A DNA stretch of 64,000 nucleotides, from positions 103,519,578 through 103,583,577 of the forward strand of contig OZ018321.1 of the NCBI GenBank assembly GCA_963969495.1, in the 5' to 3' direction. Below are positions 22,320 through 36,310 of this stretch, piece by piece. The notes below the pieces were generated by a model. That model ran no database searches, had not been told where the DNA came from, and saw only the letters and a list, made by a program, of their open reading frames with translations. The DNA is from Ceratothoa steindachneri. Its lineage: Eukaryota; Arthropoda; Malacostraca; Isopoda; Cymothoidae. The position numbers were made by a program, and so were the translations under genes. Numbering within the stretch: the stretch's first letter is position 1; the number at the start of each line of letters is the position of its first letter.

Positions 22320-23960
22320 TTCTATTTAATGGTTTCTTCAAGAAGGATATTGTGCATATAATAATCAAATTTGGGATTTTCTTTTCCGATTTGCATTACT
22401 TTATATTTCTTTTCATTGAACTCAAGCAGCCATTTCAGACTCCACTCCTGGAGTTTGAGGAGGTCATCCTGTAACATATCACGATCAAACTGATACTTAA
22501 TTCTTCTAAACAACAAGTTTGAATCATCAGCAAATAGGCCACCATTAGATGATATACCATCAAGCAAGTCATTTATGTACATCAGAAAGAGTAGAGGACC
22601 AAGGACACTCCATACAGGGAGGGAATCTGAAAGAACACCGTTAACAAACACCCGTTGGGACCTATCTGTTAGAAAAACCTCAATCCATTTAAAACAATTT
22701 CCCAGAGATACCACATGCTTTTAGTTTGGTCAATAATCTCTTATGTGGAACTGTATCAAAGGCCTTCCTACAGTCCAAGTAAATAACATCAACTGCATCT
22801 CTATTATCTATAGCATCATGAATTTCCCAAAAGATATTCAAGCAATTGGGTTAAACAAGATCTATTGGACCTAAAGCCATGCTGTAAATTGCTTAAAATA
22901 TTACTCTTTTCTAAATGTTTCATAATTTTATCTCTAAGAATTATTTCAAGAACCTTACAAACGACTGGACCTCGTTTTATAGTAAAAGGTCCAGCAAGGA
23001 AGGTTCATCTGCTCCTCTCTGCCTGGTAAAATCAACATATTGGTAGAGAAAAACACCCTGACATCCGTCCTAAAAAATCTATTCAACACCATCATCAGGT
23101 ACTAAATGGTTAATCCAGTCAATATGAAGATAGTTAAAATCACCACATATTATTAATTGATCAACATTGATCTCAGAAAACATAGTTATTGTAGCATTTA
23201 TAGCATTATTATAATCACAATTAGAATTTGGAGGACGGTAGATGCAAGCTGCCAGCAAGTAGCGAAAACCATATTTTATTTTACAAACAACTGTTTCGGT
23301 GCTTTTCGCTAGATCATTAGTAAAAATCTCTAAATGTAAACTGTTATGAACTAAAATAGCAACTCCACCTTCACCATCAAATTTAGGTCTATTAATGCGG
23401 TAAATATCAAAATTATCAAACCTAAAGTAATCATATGTTAAATCAGAGGAACATAATTTGCTTTCTGTGACAAAAACAATATGTGGCTTCTCTTGATTAA
23501 TATATAAACCAAAATTAATATCCTTATTTCTAATGCCATCAATATTAGTATACATATATACACTTAAGTTTATTTAGATTGTATGTTAAATTTACAACTG
23601 GATTATTTCTGATAATTAAGCTGTTTGTTGCCTTATTTCCAACTTGAATAAGCGCTCAGAGTTATTTTTTCAGCTTCAGCCTTTAACACCCTAAAGTCAT
23701 CCCTCTCACGAGTACTACGATCCTGAAATATAAAAAAAAAATTTAAACATATTCTCTGAAGGGAGAGCATTTAACTTAAGTCTTGTCTCATGTTTAAAAA
23801 ATTTAGCTTTAACATCCTCATGACTAAATTCAACTTTTAAATTTAATGCTCCAGAGGTACGGGATGTCCATCTATGAGTAACTTTAACATTCACCTCCTC
23901 AACACTAAGACCTAGGGCATCTGATAATTCTTTAACCAAAGATGTGACAAATATTACGTT
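22320..23960 (-). pseudogene. CR1/Jockey-group LINE (LINE D): ORF1 end, endonuclease, RT, decayed
   Basis: Minus strand from 23940: VKELSDALGLSVEEVNVK and FKHETRLKLNALP, then REDFRVLKAEAEK-like sequence, an ORF1-type C-terminal region. ORF2 follows at about 23555: MYTNIDGIRNKDINF, IVFVTESKLCSSDL, GGVAILVHNSLHLE and IICGDFNYLHIDW, an apurinic-type endonuclease (E and D/N visible). The region between the endonuclease and RT is mostly deleted. RT resumes near 22960 and is clear at 22714-22322: FLTDRSQRVFVNGVLS, VLGPLLFLMYINDLLDGIS, and GLFADDSNLLF with catalytic ADD intact. The Q of SGVPQGS is lost (PVWSVLGP). Stops and frameshifts occur throughout. Confidence 0.85.
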
Positions 23961-23974
23961 ACCTTCCCATACTC

Positions 23975-24447
23975 TTCCCAGTTAATCAATTTCAAAAAGT
24001 TGGCACGGACCAACAACATCAATGTTGCCTTTCAGTACGAGAATACGATCAGAAATAGCCTATCCAAAAATAGATCGATCGATAAAGAACAGGCAGTCTA
24101 TTTTTTTACATGCAAATCATGTAATGAATTATATATGGGTGAAAGCAGCAGATTTTCCAAGATAATGAATGAACATAAATTCGATATACGACGTGGTGTC
24201 CTCTCCTCGAGTTTATTTCTACACACATATGTCCAATGAAAATCATCAAATTGATTTTGATAATGCTAAAATAGTTTATAAGTCTCACATTTATATACAT
24301 CGACACTTAAATGAATCGGCACTTATAAAAGAAATTCCCAACTTTAATACTTCAGACGGCCAATTTAATACTAATACCTTAATAAGTAATAAATTCATAC
24401 TTCTGTTTCTCAAAATTGCCGACACATTATCGCAGAATCCGCCTTAG
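23975..24447 (+). pseudogene. Penelope-like element C-terminus with GIY-YIG remnant
   Basis: VAFQYENTIRNSLSKNRS is followed by AVYFFTCKSCNELYMGESSR, where VYF..C...YMGES corresponds to the GIY-YIG core (VYL..C...YIGET), then KIMNEHKFDIRRG. After a frameshift it continues SNENHQIDFDNAKIVYKS and LIKEIPNFNTSDGQFN, the usual end of GIY-YIG Penelope-like proteins. The nuclease would cut DNA during element integration. Frame breaks and loss of RT make it inactive. Confidence 0.8.
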
Positions 24448-24612
24448 CGTCACTGATTTGTGTGTTTGTACGTCAGCAACTTCTGTATCTCACTTGTTCA
24501 CCAGCGATTGACAATGATAGATGTTTCTTTCGAAACCTAGTTTCGCATATAAAATTAGTCCTATTACTGTGGTTTTATCCCTATAGTTACACGTACGCTA
24601 ATGTACTTCTTT

Positions 24613-24615
<3 letters not shown>

Positions 24616-24697
<82 letters not shown>
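24616..24697. repeat. (TA)n microsatellite
   Basis: About 41 uninterrupted TA units, ending exactly at the TA that borders the mariner copy starting at 24696. Confidence 0.96.
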
Positions 24698-24698
<1 letters not shown>

Positions 24699-25558
24699 GA
24701 GGGGCGGTCGATAAGTTTTGCGAATCGGTAGGGCAAAAGAGAGGAAGGGAGGTGGCTGTTTTGGGGGGTGTTAGGACAAGTTATGACAAGTCAGGACCTG
24801 CAGCCGCATGCTCCTGCCTCGTCTATTTAAGAAGCAGTAGCTGATCGCAGATCGTCAGTCACAAATTTTTCAACAATGGAGAAGGTTGAGCACCGCGCAG
24901 TGCTAAAATTTATGACCAAGGAAGGCAAGAATGCAAAAGAGATCCATGAACGCATGGTTGCAGTGTACACCGACACCGCCCCTTCCTATGCAACCATTGC
25001 TCGCTGTAATAGGGAATTCCACCATGGTCGTGAGTCCCTTGAAGATGACCCCCTTCCATGACGCCTGTCAGACGTGATCAACGAGGACAATGTGGCCCTT
25101 GTGGAGAGGATGATCCTCGAAAATCGACGGGTGAGGTCAAAGAAATCGAGCGAGAACTTGGAATATCACATGGAAGTGTTATCAACATCATCCACGACAA
25201 TTTGGCCATGACCAAGGTCTCTGCCCGTTGGGTCCCTAGAAGCCTCACGCCCATGATCGACTTCAACGTCGTCAAAGTTCGGAGGAGCTGCTGCTCCTGT
25301 ACATCCAAGACCTGGCGGGATTCGAGTCACGCATAGTGACAGGTGATGAAACGTGGGTCCATCACTGGGATCCCTAGCGACTACTTTTTATTCCGCCAGC
25401 TCAAGGATGCACTGCGTGGACGCCAGTTTGAAGACGATGAAGATGCCCAGCTCGCCGTCCAGGAGTGGATTGAACAGCAGTCGGGAGATTTCTGGTTGTC
25501 GGGAATTTGAAGCCTCAGGGACAAGTGGCGCAAGTGCATTGAAGTCGAGTGTAGTTAT
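24696..25558 (+). mobile_element. Internally deleted mariner, copy 2
   Basis: The left terminus CGAGGGGCGGTCGATAAGTT (24698-24717) abuts the TA array. The transposase starts at 24876 (MEKVEHRAVLKFM), stops at TGA about 25059 in the same codon as copy 1, and retains WVPRSLTPMIDF. Unlike copies 1 and 3 it also keeps the first catalytic block, IVTGDETWVHHWDP (about 25336-25375), and then jumps to the SDYFLFRQLKD block. Its deletion is therefore a separate event. The right terminus is missing: after ...GTAGTTATAT (about 25557) the sequence passes directly into another (TA)n. Confidence 0.88.
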
Positions 25559-25559
25559 A

Positions 25560-25646
<87 letters not shown>
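25557..25646. repeat. (TA)n microsatellite
   Basis: About 44 TA units with one G interruption near 25565. It separates the 3'-truncated mariner from a Penelope-like element that starts at 25647. Confidence 0.95.
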
Positions 25647-25649
<3 letters not shown>

Positions 25650-26790
25650 AGTGAAACCACTGTATATGAGCCAAAAATGTAGATGATGCCATATTGATTT
25701 GGCCTATAAATAGTTTAAACTTATTTGACCATTTCCTTAAAAATTTTAATGACCTCCATCCCACTATCAATTTTAAAGTCGAGTGGGAAAAATATAGTTG
25801 TATATCCTTTTTTGTTGTAAAAATTGTTTGAGTCATTGACAAAATTAGCTTAACTGTGTACCGAAAACCAACCCATTCTAAATCTTATATCCATTTCTTT
25901 TCTCATCATGATATTAACATGAAGCGAGCCGTTGCATCCGGTATGTTTTTTAGAGCACTTAGGATATGTGACCCTTGCTTTCTAGAAGACGAGATTACAT
26001 ATATAATCTGCAGTTTCATTGAATTCAATTATTCCCTCCACAGGATCAATGAAAGTTTATCTAAAGCAAAATCTACTCATTACCGTCCCAAGGATAAAAA
26101 CAAATTTAGTAATACGAAGTGTCTATCCCTCCCCCTTTTCTCCCCTCCTTAAAGGAGTGAACAAAGTTATTTCTCCAGGCCTAATCACATTTAAATATCC
26201 CTTTTCTACCCTTAAATATTTCCCTTCGACCAAGCCCGTGGATCAGCCAAATAAAGCAGGTGTATATTTAATCCTGTGTGGCTCTACAAACTGTCCCAAA
26301 TTTTGCATAGGAGAGACCGGAAGAACCTTAACAAAACGAATCTATGAACATAAAGGTGATGTCAGACGAGGCAGTACCACATCCAGTATTTTTAATCATA
26401 TTAGCAATTTCAACCACCAAATTGACTATTCAAAGGCACAAATAATATATAATTGTAAATATTTCCGTAAAAGAAAAATAGTAGAATCTATGTTAATAGG
26501 AGAAATTCCCAATTTTAATTTGTCAGATGGGCAATTGAAATGCAGCCCCCATTCTTGTAACCTCATCATAAACAGCTTAGTCAATGATTTTAGACTTACA
26601 TCCCCTGATTAATGACCCTTTTCTCCCCGTTTTGTGTTTCTTTGTGTTTTTTTCTGATCTGTACGATATTTATAGACTTTTGTAACAATTGCATTCTCAG
26701 TATACGACTGAAGAGGGTATGATAAACTACATACTGAAACTAGTCTCGAAAATTAAACTTTTGGCTCCTATACAGTAGTTTCACTATCAT
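25647..26790 (+). mobile_element. Penelope-like element, 5'-truncated, with inverted ends
   Basis: The two ends are inverted copies: 25647-25676 (GATAGTGAAACCACTGTATA and on) and the complement of 26759-26788 agree at 28 of 30 positions. A short inverted copy of the 3' end at the 5' side is a known habit of Penelope-like elements. The 3' part carries the signature GACTGAAGAGGGTATGATAA (from 26706) and later TCTCGAAAATTAAAC. Coding remnants lie between. (TA)n flanks it on the left and follows within 35 bases on the right. Confidence 0.85.
25690..26612 (+). pseudogene. Penelope-like RT end plus GIY-YIG endonuclease
   Basis: The end of the RT thumb reads FLNDLHPTINFKVEWEK-like sequence, a stop, then TVYRKPTHSKSYIHFFSHHD, LRICDPCFLEDEITYI and so on. 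After a frameshift near 26150 the frame 26019-26612 carries the GIY-YIG domain: GVYLILCGSTNCPKFCIGET (about 26260-26317), then GRTLTKRIYEHKGDVRRG with the catalytic Arg region, HQIDYSKAQIIYNCKYFRKR, and VESMLIGEIPNFNLSDGQ with the conserved Glu. The last ~195 codons are intact; the RT palm is missing. The single frameshift suggests a fairly young copy. Confidence 0.85.
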
Positions 26791-26819
26791 ATACTATAAC
26801 TCGCCATTGAGTTCTTTTA

Positions 26820-26820
<1 letters not shown>

Positions 26821-26889
<69 letters not shown>

Positions 26890-26891
26890 TA
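26821..26891. repeat. (TA)n microsatellite with AAA interruptions
   Basis: Two TA blocks separated by TAAATA at about 26852 and again near 26885. Confidence 0.93.
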
Positions 26892-27424
26892 TCTTCTATT
26901 CCACCACTTTTTTACCGATTTTACAATTTTTCCGTCGGAAATGCCCTCGTTGGTTTTCCCCTAACAGCCTGAATCTTCCTTCACCCTCGCGACCCTGTGA
27001 GGGTCTCTAGATCCTATCACTACCATCTCTTCTCCTTTTGGTCTCCTCCTCTCATCCTCGGATGAAAGGAAAACATATAAATTAAGGAATAAATGCGCGC
27101 ATAAAGTAGAAATATGAACAGATTTATACAAGAATGACCCACCCCCTCCCCACTGCTCTCCCGCAGCACAATTTCGCAGCGCAAACACAGCATTCACTTC
27201 AATCCCGCTCATGTCGTCGCCGATGGTTGCCGCACACGACTCCGTTAACGCGATTTATGTGCGCATTTTTCTCTTGCGTAACAAGATGTGCGCCATCGCT
27301 TGTTCCGCCGAGCCTCAATGCACCCTAACAATTCATCCGCCCAAATTACAGCAAGATATGAATGAGTACATATCGGCATTTATTTTAAGACGAAGATCAC
27401 TTGATCATCTCCACCACTAAGTTT
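26892..27424. other. Spacer, no recognised gene
   Basis: Short overlapping frames on both strands (26961-27420) with no domain or splice pattern that I could defend. Confidence 0.35.
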
Positions 27425-27912
27425 TCGCTCTGCAAAATCCTCTCCCAACTTTTCGTTTTCTAACATCGTCTGCCCCCCTTAAGTTTTTTTCCTATTCAAC
27501 ATCTCCTCCCCCCCTAATTTTCATTTTTTAACAAGCCCCTTCCTTCCCCTCTAAGTTTTCGACATTCAACATACTCGCCCATAATTTTTGCTTTCTAACA
27601 TCTGTTCCTCCGCTAAGTTTTCTTTATTCAACTTCCTCCCCCTAATTTTTGCTTTTAACACTCTTCCCTTCTAAATTTTTGCTATCCCCCCCCCTAATTT
27701 TCACCATTTAGTATCCTCCCCCTAATTTCCACTTTCTAACATCACTCCCTAATTTTTTGCTATTCAACATCCTCCCTAATTTCAGCTTTCTAACATTTCC
27801 CTCCCACTAAATTTCGCTCTTCAACATCCTTAAACTAATTTTGCGCTATTCAACATCCTCCCCCTATTTTTCGCTTTTCAACTTCCTCCCCATAATTTTT
27901 TGCTTTCTAACA
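27425..27912. repeat. Minisatellite, CAACATCCTCCCCCTAATTT-type unit
   Basis: About 16 degenerate units of about 28-32 bases: TTTTGC(T/A)(T/A)T, TCAACATC or CTAACATC, then CTCCCCCTAA. The plus strand is pyrimidine-rich and nearly free of G. Confidence 0.85.
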
Positions 27913-28052
27913 TACCTTACTAGAGCCACTTAGAGATGGCTTCATTTTACTAGCGCAATTTAGAGATAGCTCATCTTTACTAGCCTAAATTAGAGATAAT
28001 TATCTTTATTAGTCATCACTGAGATGAGTTATTTTTACTTAATCCGTTGGAT
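27913..28052. repeat. Short tandem repeat, TTTACTAGCNNAATTAGAGAT unit
   Basis: Four degenerate copies of a unit of about 34 bases, each with ACTAG or TTAGTC followed by TTAGAGATAG-like sequence. It abuts the previous minisatellite. Confidence 0.7.
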
Positions 28053-28915
28053 TAATTTAATATTTAACATCTTTAGGTGGAAGAACATTTAATCGTCAGA
28101 AGGATGCTTCCTATTGTACGGTCTTTAAATACCTTCCATCTTTGACCTGCGGACTATATCCTAACCTACGTTAGGTTCTGTTGTAGATCGTTCTAGCGGA
28201 TCTTTTTTCCAAAAAATTTGGGGGTGTGGAAGGTTCCTAAAAATAATGGTAAAATTAGGTGAAGTAAAAATGCGTAGAAATTATTTAAATCAGGTGACCA
28301 AAGGAGAATACATATTGGAATAATTGGGAAGACCGCAAGGGTGCGTTGCCGTCTTCAACCTGTTCCTGGTAGTGAACCCCATTCTCCATTCAGGTGTGCT
28401 TGTCAGTAAAGAGTAATGGCTTAGACTGCTTCTAATATCACCGTTTCATTGACTCAAGTGATGGGAAGATTTGAGCCATTGATCAATTTGCTTTATCGAA
28501 ATGTGCCCTCATTCCTCGCTCAGCTTCCAGCTCGATCAATATCTCGTTTCTCAGGTGCCCTGCCCTCTGAGCCTTTCCTACGCCGAGCTCTCATTCTCAA
28601 GTCACACAAGGAACGGGTCAATAAATGGCGCTCAGTCATTGGCATAAGCGCAATATGCAGCGTTTTCAACTCTGCACAGTCTTGGAGGCGAGACGACCGC
28701 AGCCACGTAAAAACCTTATAAAGTATTTCTGGATTTCAGTGAGAATACCGGGGCTGAAACCCCCTAACATCCACTCACACAGGCACGCGCGTTTGTTAAA
28801 GCAACGTTTTGTTTAGTCCCTCTTTGCTTACTAACATCTTTCATTCCCACCTTACAGCGTTCATTTATTACAGAGGCGATGAGGAAGCGTGTACATCGAT
28901 CATTACCCTTGAGGT
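28053..28915. other. Spacer, no recognised gene
   Basis: The frame 28449-28721 (90 codons) shows no family motif. No element end was found. Confidence 0.35.
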
Positions 28916-29134
28916 GGTAGTGTAGTGGTGGTTCGCCAACCTGCCTTTACACAAGCGGATCCTGAACGTTGTTTGATGTCAAAACATAATACTTCATGGC
29001 ACCTCTTTCCCAAAGAGGTCCGTCCCCTGGTGCCCTCGGGCTTATCAGCGATTGTCATACTGACCTTTATGTTTATTTCATTATCCGGTTGGGGATCCGC
29101 CTGGATGAATGCAGGTTGCCGAACCACTAATACC
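28916..29134 (+). repeat. SINE conserved-domain copy 2 with inverted-repeat ends
   Basis: The centre (28975-29098) aligns by eye with the conserved SINE domain: GTTTGATGTCAAAACATAAT, ACTTCATGGCACCTCTTTCC, then CAGCGATTGTCATACTGACC and TTTATGTTTATTTCATTATC. The right end GGATCCGCCTGGATGAATGC then AGGTTGCCGAACCAC is matched in inverse by the left end GTGGTTCGCCAACCTGCC...GCGGATCC (28928-28964). The left arm is therefore an inverted copy of the SINE 3' end, and the whole can fold into a hairpin of about 200 bases. Confidence 0.72.
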
Positions 29135-29395
29135 TGCCCTTGAGATAGAACACTGAGGTGGGAACCTTAAAATGGGCTTTCAGTATAGCCATGAAGGGCA
29201 TGTAGTTCCTTCCCATCCCCAACACCAAGGGTTGAAGAGGTTTGTGAAGGCATTTCTGTACAACCTCGAGTTTTCCATTACTCACCTTTACTTTCACTGT
29301 ATGATCTCTCTCATCTCCCTACTTGAGAGCGTTCCGTCGTAGTAGTGGTCTAATTTCTTCTACGGGCGCTGTACACAGCGATGGTATGTGGTTAC

Positions 29396-31750
<2,355 letters not shown>

Positions 31751-31832
<82 letters not shown>
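31751..31832. repeat. (TA)n microsatellite
   Basis: About 40 TA units at the right edge of the Penelope-like element, followed at once by the terminus of another one. Confidence 0.97.
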
Positions 31833-31836
<4 letters not shown>

Positions 31837-31960
31837 AGAAACTCACAACTTGCACGTGAGTCAAAATTATGATAAATAACAACCACAAGGACAATGGAAA
31901 AACGATTCCGAGCGCTTTCGTCTTTATTCTAAAGCAAAACAATATTGACGTGAAGCTCCA
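31833..31960 (-). repeat. Penelope-like element terminus, truncated
   Basis: The sequence right after the TA array, ATGAAAAGAAACTCACAACT with TGCACGTGAG, closely resembles the one that follows the TA array at 29807 (ATGAAAAACTCACAAAGTAT, CACGTGAG). It then has the signature CCGAGCGCTTTCGTCTTTAT (from 31907). Only the terminal repeat remains. Confidence 0.65.
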
Positions 31961-32779
31961 AACACATATTCACTATTTTCAAAAGAGCTTCTTTGCTGTC
32001 CTTCAATGAATCATGTAGACTACAACGTCGACAGAATCACTCTACTCTTGCTGACGTATGAAGGTTTCTCCAAGTCTAAAATTCAATTGGTGGCATTTTT
32101 TATTTTTTTTTGCCTCCCTCAACTACGACGCGTTTGAATATTTGAGTGATTTCGAGGTTTCGACGACGGATGGAAGGGAAATAGTTGACTTCGCATACCT
32201 AAAGTTAGTCAAACGCTGCCGGCCTTCCAATGACGAGGCTAATAGGCCAGATTTAGGCTATACATATTTTCTTCACCTTTACTATCGTTCACATTTGTTA
32301 GTCTTATTTATTTTAATTTTTGTTATTCTGGATATTCTGCTTTTGTGGAAGAAGGTTAAATTTTTACTTTTAGCTGTCTATTTTTGCACGTGCTTGTTTG
32401 CGGAAGTATATAATTTCCGTTGTTTACTATTTGTATACTTTCTCTTTATTCACATGTTCTATCTGCCCCCCCCCCCAAACCATCCCCTTCTTCCGTTAGA
32501 TATTCTAAGTTCTTTACTTGCCCCTAAAACTAGACAAAAAAAAATTGCTGTTCTAATGTGTGGTCTAATGCGGTGGCGGAAACAGAATTAATTTAAGGGT
32601 GATTAGTTTTTAAGGTTACAGGGTTAATTAAAGGGGTGGATATTGTCTATTAATATATTTTACTTAAATGGTTCCTACTTCTATGGTCTAAAATTTCAAT
32701 TTCAAACAATATAAAAGCTGGAGAATTGAGGACAAAATCTATAACTGCGCGGCGCTGTTTTCTATTTTGTATAAATAAA
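31961..32779. other. Spacer with an unassigned 177-codon frame
   Basis: The plus-strand frame 32058-32591 encodes a Leu/Phe-rich product with two hydrophobic stretches (LLVLFILIFVILDILLL and CLLFVYFLFIHMF) and a charged segment before them. I recognise no family. It contains a poly-C run coding Pro and looks like chance translation of T-rich DNA, so it is not called a gene. Confidence 0.3.
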
Positions 32780-35700
32780 AACTCACAACCCTTTAATTAA
32801 CCCCCTACCTTCAAAAGTAATCCCCTATTTATTTAACTCGCTAACCTCAAAAACTAAACAACCATTTAATTAACCCTCTAACCTTCAAAACTAAACCACA
32901 CTTAAATAAACCCCTAACATTAAAAATTAAACTAATCTTTAATTAACCGTTAAAATTCAAACTAAACCACCCTTTAATGAAAACCTAAACCTTCAAAACT
33001 AAACCACCCTTTAATTAACCCCTAACCTTCAAAACTAAACCACCCTTTATTAACCCCAAACCTTCAAAACCAAACCACCCTTTAATTAACCCTAACCTTC
33101 AAAACTAAACCATACTTTAATTAACACTCTAAACTTCAAACTAATGCACCATTTAACTAACTCCCTACCCTTCAAAACTAAACCACCCTATAAATAACCC
33201 CTTAACATTCAAAACTAAACCACTTTTTAAATAACTGCTTAACCTTAAAACTAAACCACACTTTAATTAACCCCTAACATTCAAAATTAAACCACCCTTT
33301 AATTAACCCCCTAACCTTGAAAACTAAACCACCCTTTAATTAACCCCGTAAGCTTCAAAACCAAACCACCCTTTTATTAACTCCTAAACTTAGAAACCAT
33401 ACCGCCCTTTAATTAACCTTCAAACCTTCAAAACTAAACCAACTTATAATTAACCCTTAACCTTCAAAACCAAACCACCCTTTAATTAACCCTAACCTCA
33501 AAAACTAAACCACCATTTAATTAACACCCTAACCTTCAAAACTAAACCGCCTTTAAATAACCCCTAACCTTCAAACTTAAACCACCCTTTAATTAATCCA
33601 CTAACCTTCAAAACTAAACCACCCTTTAATGAAACCCTAAACCTTCAAAACTAAGTTATCCTTTAATTAACCCCTAACGTTCAAAACTAAACCACCCTTT
33701 ATTAACCCCCTAACGTTCAAAACCAAAGCACCCTTTAATTACCCCCCTAACCGTCAAAACTAAACCACCTTTTAATTAATCGCTGACCTCAAAACCAAAC
33801 CACCCTTTAATTAACCCTAACCTTCAAAACTAAACCATACTTTAATTAACCCTCTAACCTTCAAACTAATACACCATTTAATTAACTCCCTACCCTTCAA
33901 AACTAAACCACCCTTTAAATAGCCCCTTAACCTTCAAAACTAAACCACTTTTTAAATAACTGCTTAACCTTAAAACTAAACCACACTTTAATTAACCCCT
34001 AAAATTTAGAATTATATTACCTTTAATTAGCTGCTAACATTCAAAACTAAACCACCCTATAAATAATCCTTGACCTTCAAAACTAAACCTCCCTTTAATT
34101 AACTCCCTAACTTCAAAACTAAACCACCCTATAATTAACCCCTACCTTCAAACCTAAACCCCTATATATTTAACTTGCTAACCTCAAAATATAAAACAAC
34201 ATTTAATTAATCCTCTAACCTTCAAAACTAAACCACCCTTCTATTAACCGCTAACATTCAAAATTAAACTACCTTTTAATTAACCCCCTAACCTTAAAAA
34301 AACCCACCCTATAATTAACCGCACAACCTTCAAACTAAACCACCCTTTAATTAACCCAATAACCTTCAAAATTAACCTAAACTTTAATGAAACCCTAAAC
34401 CTTCAGAATTAACCACCCTTTAATTATACCTTCAAAACTAAGACACTCCTTTATTAAACCCTTAACATTAAAGGAAATCACCCTTTTTTTAGTCTCTAAC
34501 CTTCGAAACTAAACCACCCTTTAATTAAACGCGAAACTTCAAAACTAAACGACCCGTTAATTAACACACAAAAATTGAAAACTAAACACCTATTTAATTA
34601 AATGCCTAACCTTCAAAACTAAACCACCCTTTAATTAACCTCTAAACTTCAAAACTAAACCAAATTTTAATTAACTCCTAACCTTCAAAACTAACCACCC
34701 TATAATTGATCCTCTAACCTTCAAAACTAACTACCCTATAATTGACCCCCTAACTTTCAAAACTAAACCAACCTTTAATTGAAACCATAACATTCAAAAC
34801 TAAACCATAATTTAATTAACCCCTTAACCTTCAAAATTAAACTACCCCTTAATCAACCCACTAACCTTGAAAACTAAACAACTTTTTAATCAACCTCCTA
34901 ACTACAAAACTAAACCACCCTTTAATTAACCCTCTAGCATTCAAACTAAACAACCCTTTTATTAATCACCTAACCTTCAAAACTAAGCCACACCTTAATT
35001 AATCTTTAATCTTTAAAACTAAACCCTTATTTACTTAACCCGTGAACCTTCAAAACTAAATTACCCTTTAATTAACCCCTAACCTTCAAAACTAAACCTC
35101 CCTCTAATTAACCCGTAAATAAAAGTAAACCACCCTTTAATTAATTCCTAACCTTCAAAACTAAACCACCTTTATTAACCCCCTATCGTTCAAAACCAAA
35201 CCACCCTTTAATTAACCCCCTAACCGTCAAAACTAAACCACCTTTTAATTAACCTCTAACCTTAAAACCAAACCACCCTTTAATTAACTCTCTAACCGTC
35301 AAAAATAAACCACCTTTTAATTAACCTCCAACCTCAAAACCAAACCATCTTTTAATTAACCCTCTAACCTTCAAACTAATACACCATTTAATTAACCCCT
35401 ACCCTAAAAAACTAAACCCCCATTTACTTAACGCCCTAACTATCTAAACTAAACCACCCTTTAATTATCCTCCCACCGTCAAAACTAAACCACCCTTTAA
35501 TTAACCCCTAACATTCAAAATTAAACCACCCTTTAATTAACCCCTTAACCTTCAAAACTAAGCCATAATTTAATTATCTTCTTAACCCTCAAAACTAAAC
35601 CAGCCTTTAATAACCCCCTAACCTTAAAAACTAAACCCCCATTTACTTAACTCCCAACCTTCCAAACTAAACCTTCCTTTAATTAACCCCCTAACTTTCA

Positions 35701-35846
35701 AATCTAAATTTATTTTTACTTAACCCATTAACCTTCAATTCTAAACCTCATTTTACTTAACCCCTAACCTTCAAAACGGAACCACCATTTAATTAACCCG
35801 TAACCTTTTAACTATACCACCCTAACCTTCAAAACTAAACCACATA
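32780..35846. repeat. Satellite array, ~36-bp unit, G-poor plus strand
   Basis: About 84 copies of a unit close to AACCACCCTTTAATTAACCC plus CTAACCTTCAAAACTA. The plus strand is almost devoid of G over 3 kb. A higher-order period is visible: variant units around 33136-33240 (TCAAACTAATGCACC, ATAACTGCTT) recur at exactly +725 bases (33861-33965), and the first of them again at 35371. The unit includes CCCTAACC, which resembles a telomere-type repeat, and a TTAATTAA palindrome. No gene lies within. Confidence 0.97.
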
Positions 35847-35849
35847 AAG

Positions 35850-36310
35850 ATCAGAATGACAATTGCTGGCAAGCAAGCCTGAAAGCACCAGCTGGCTAGG
35901 GTGAGTTATCAGGTATTATTGTATTTTGCCACCAACCATCGATCATAGACACCCTTCATCCCTGGTTCTGCTTCCGGGGTATGTGAGTATGGCTTACCCC
36001 TATAGGGGGATATTAGCACCCCATCGACTGTCTTCCGGAACAGAGGAGAGAGTGGCTATGCTGTATTGTGATGACTGAATGCAGAATGATAGCGCTGTTG
36101 TGATTGTCTATGGGCATAATGTTGCGTGTGGAGCTCCTTACGCCAGAGAGGTAGGGTCAGTGTATTCGCCAATGGGCGACCAGCTCATGACGCCTCTGAA
36201 AGTGTTGCGTGCCCGCTCGCCGGAATCGAACCCGTGGTTCGACGCTGGAAGACCGACATCTTTAGCCACTAGGCAAGCAGGAGGCCCAGGCCGTAAAGTT
36301 AAATTGGTTG
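35850..36310 (-). repeat. Full-length SINE with tRNA head, conserved-domain family
   Basis: On the minus strand the head (36290-36211) has an A box, TGCTTGCCTAGTGGCTAAA, and a perfect-type B box, GGGTTCGATTCCG, at tRNA spacing. The body follows with CAATCACAACAGCGCTATCA, then CCCCTATAGGGGTAAGCC, ACTCACATACCCCGGAAGCA, GGTTGGTGGCAAAATACAAT and finally CAGCAATTGTCATTCTGATC plus TTTATGTGG. These body blocks are the same, in the same order, as in the other three copies. It is the only copy whose pol III promoter and 3' domain are both visible. Its 3' end abuts the satellite array. Confidence 0.82.

Noticed and set aside
24611..24844. Frames encoding (YI)n peptides at every TA array
   Set aside because: Translations of (TA)n; no coding signal.
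32058..32591. 177-codon Leu/Phe-rich frame, possibly a membrane protein
   Set aside because: T-rich DNA, no family match, includes a poly-C run; likely chance. Listed only inside the spacer entry.
32780..35846. Telomere or CRISPR array
   Set aside because: The CCCTAACC core is only part of a 36-bp unit, and the array is internal. There are no spacers of constant length between identical repeats as in CRISPR, and the context is eukaryotic.
36211..36290. Functional tRNA gene on the minus strand
   Set aside because: Good A and B boxes, but the body continues into a repeat shared by three other loci, so it is a SINE head.
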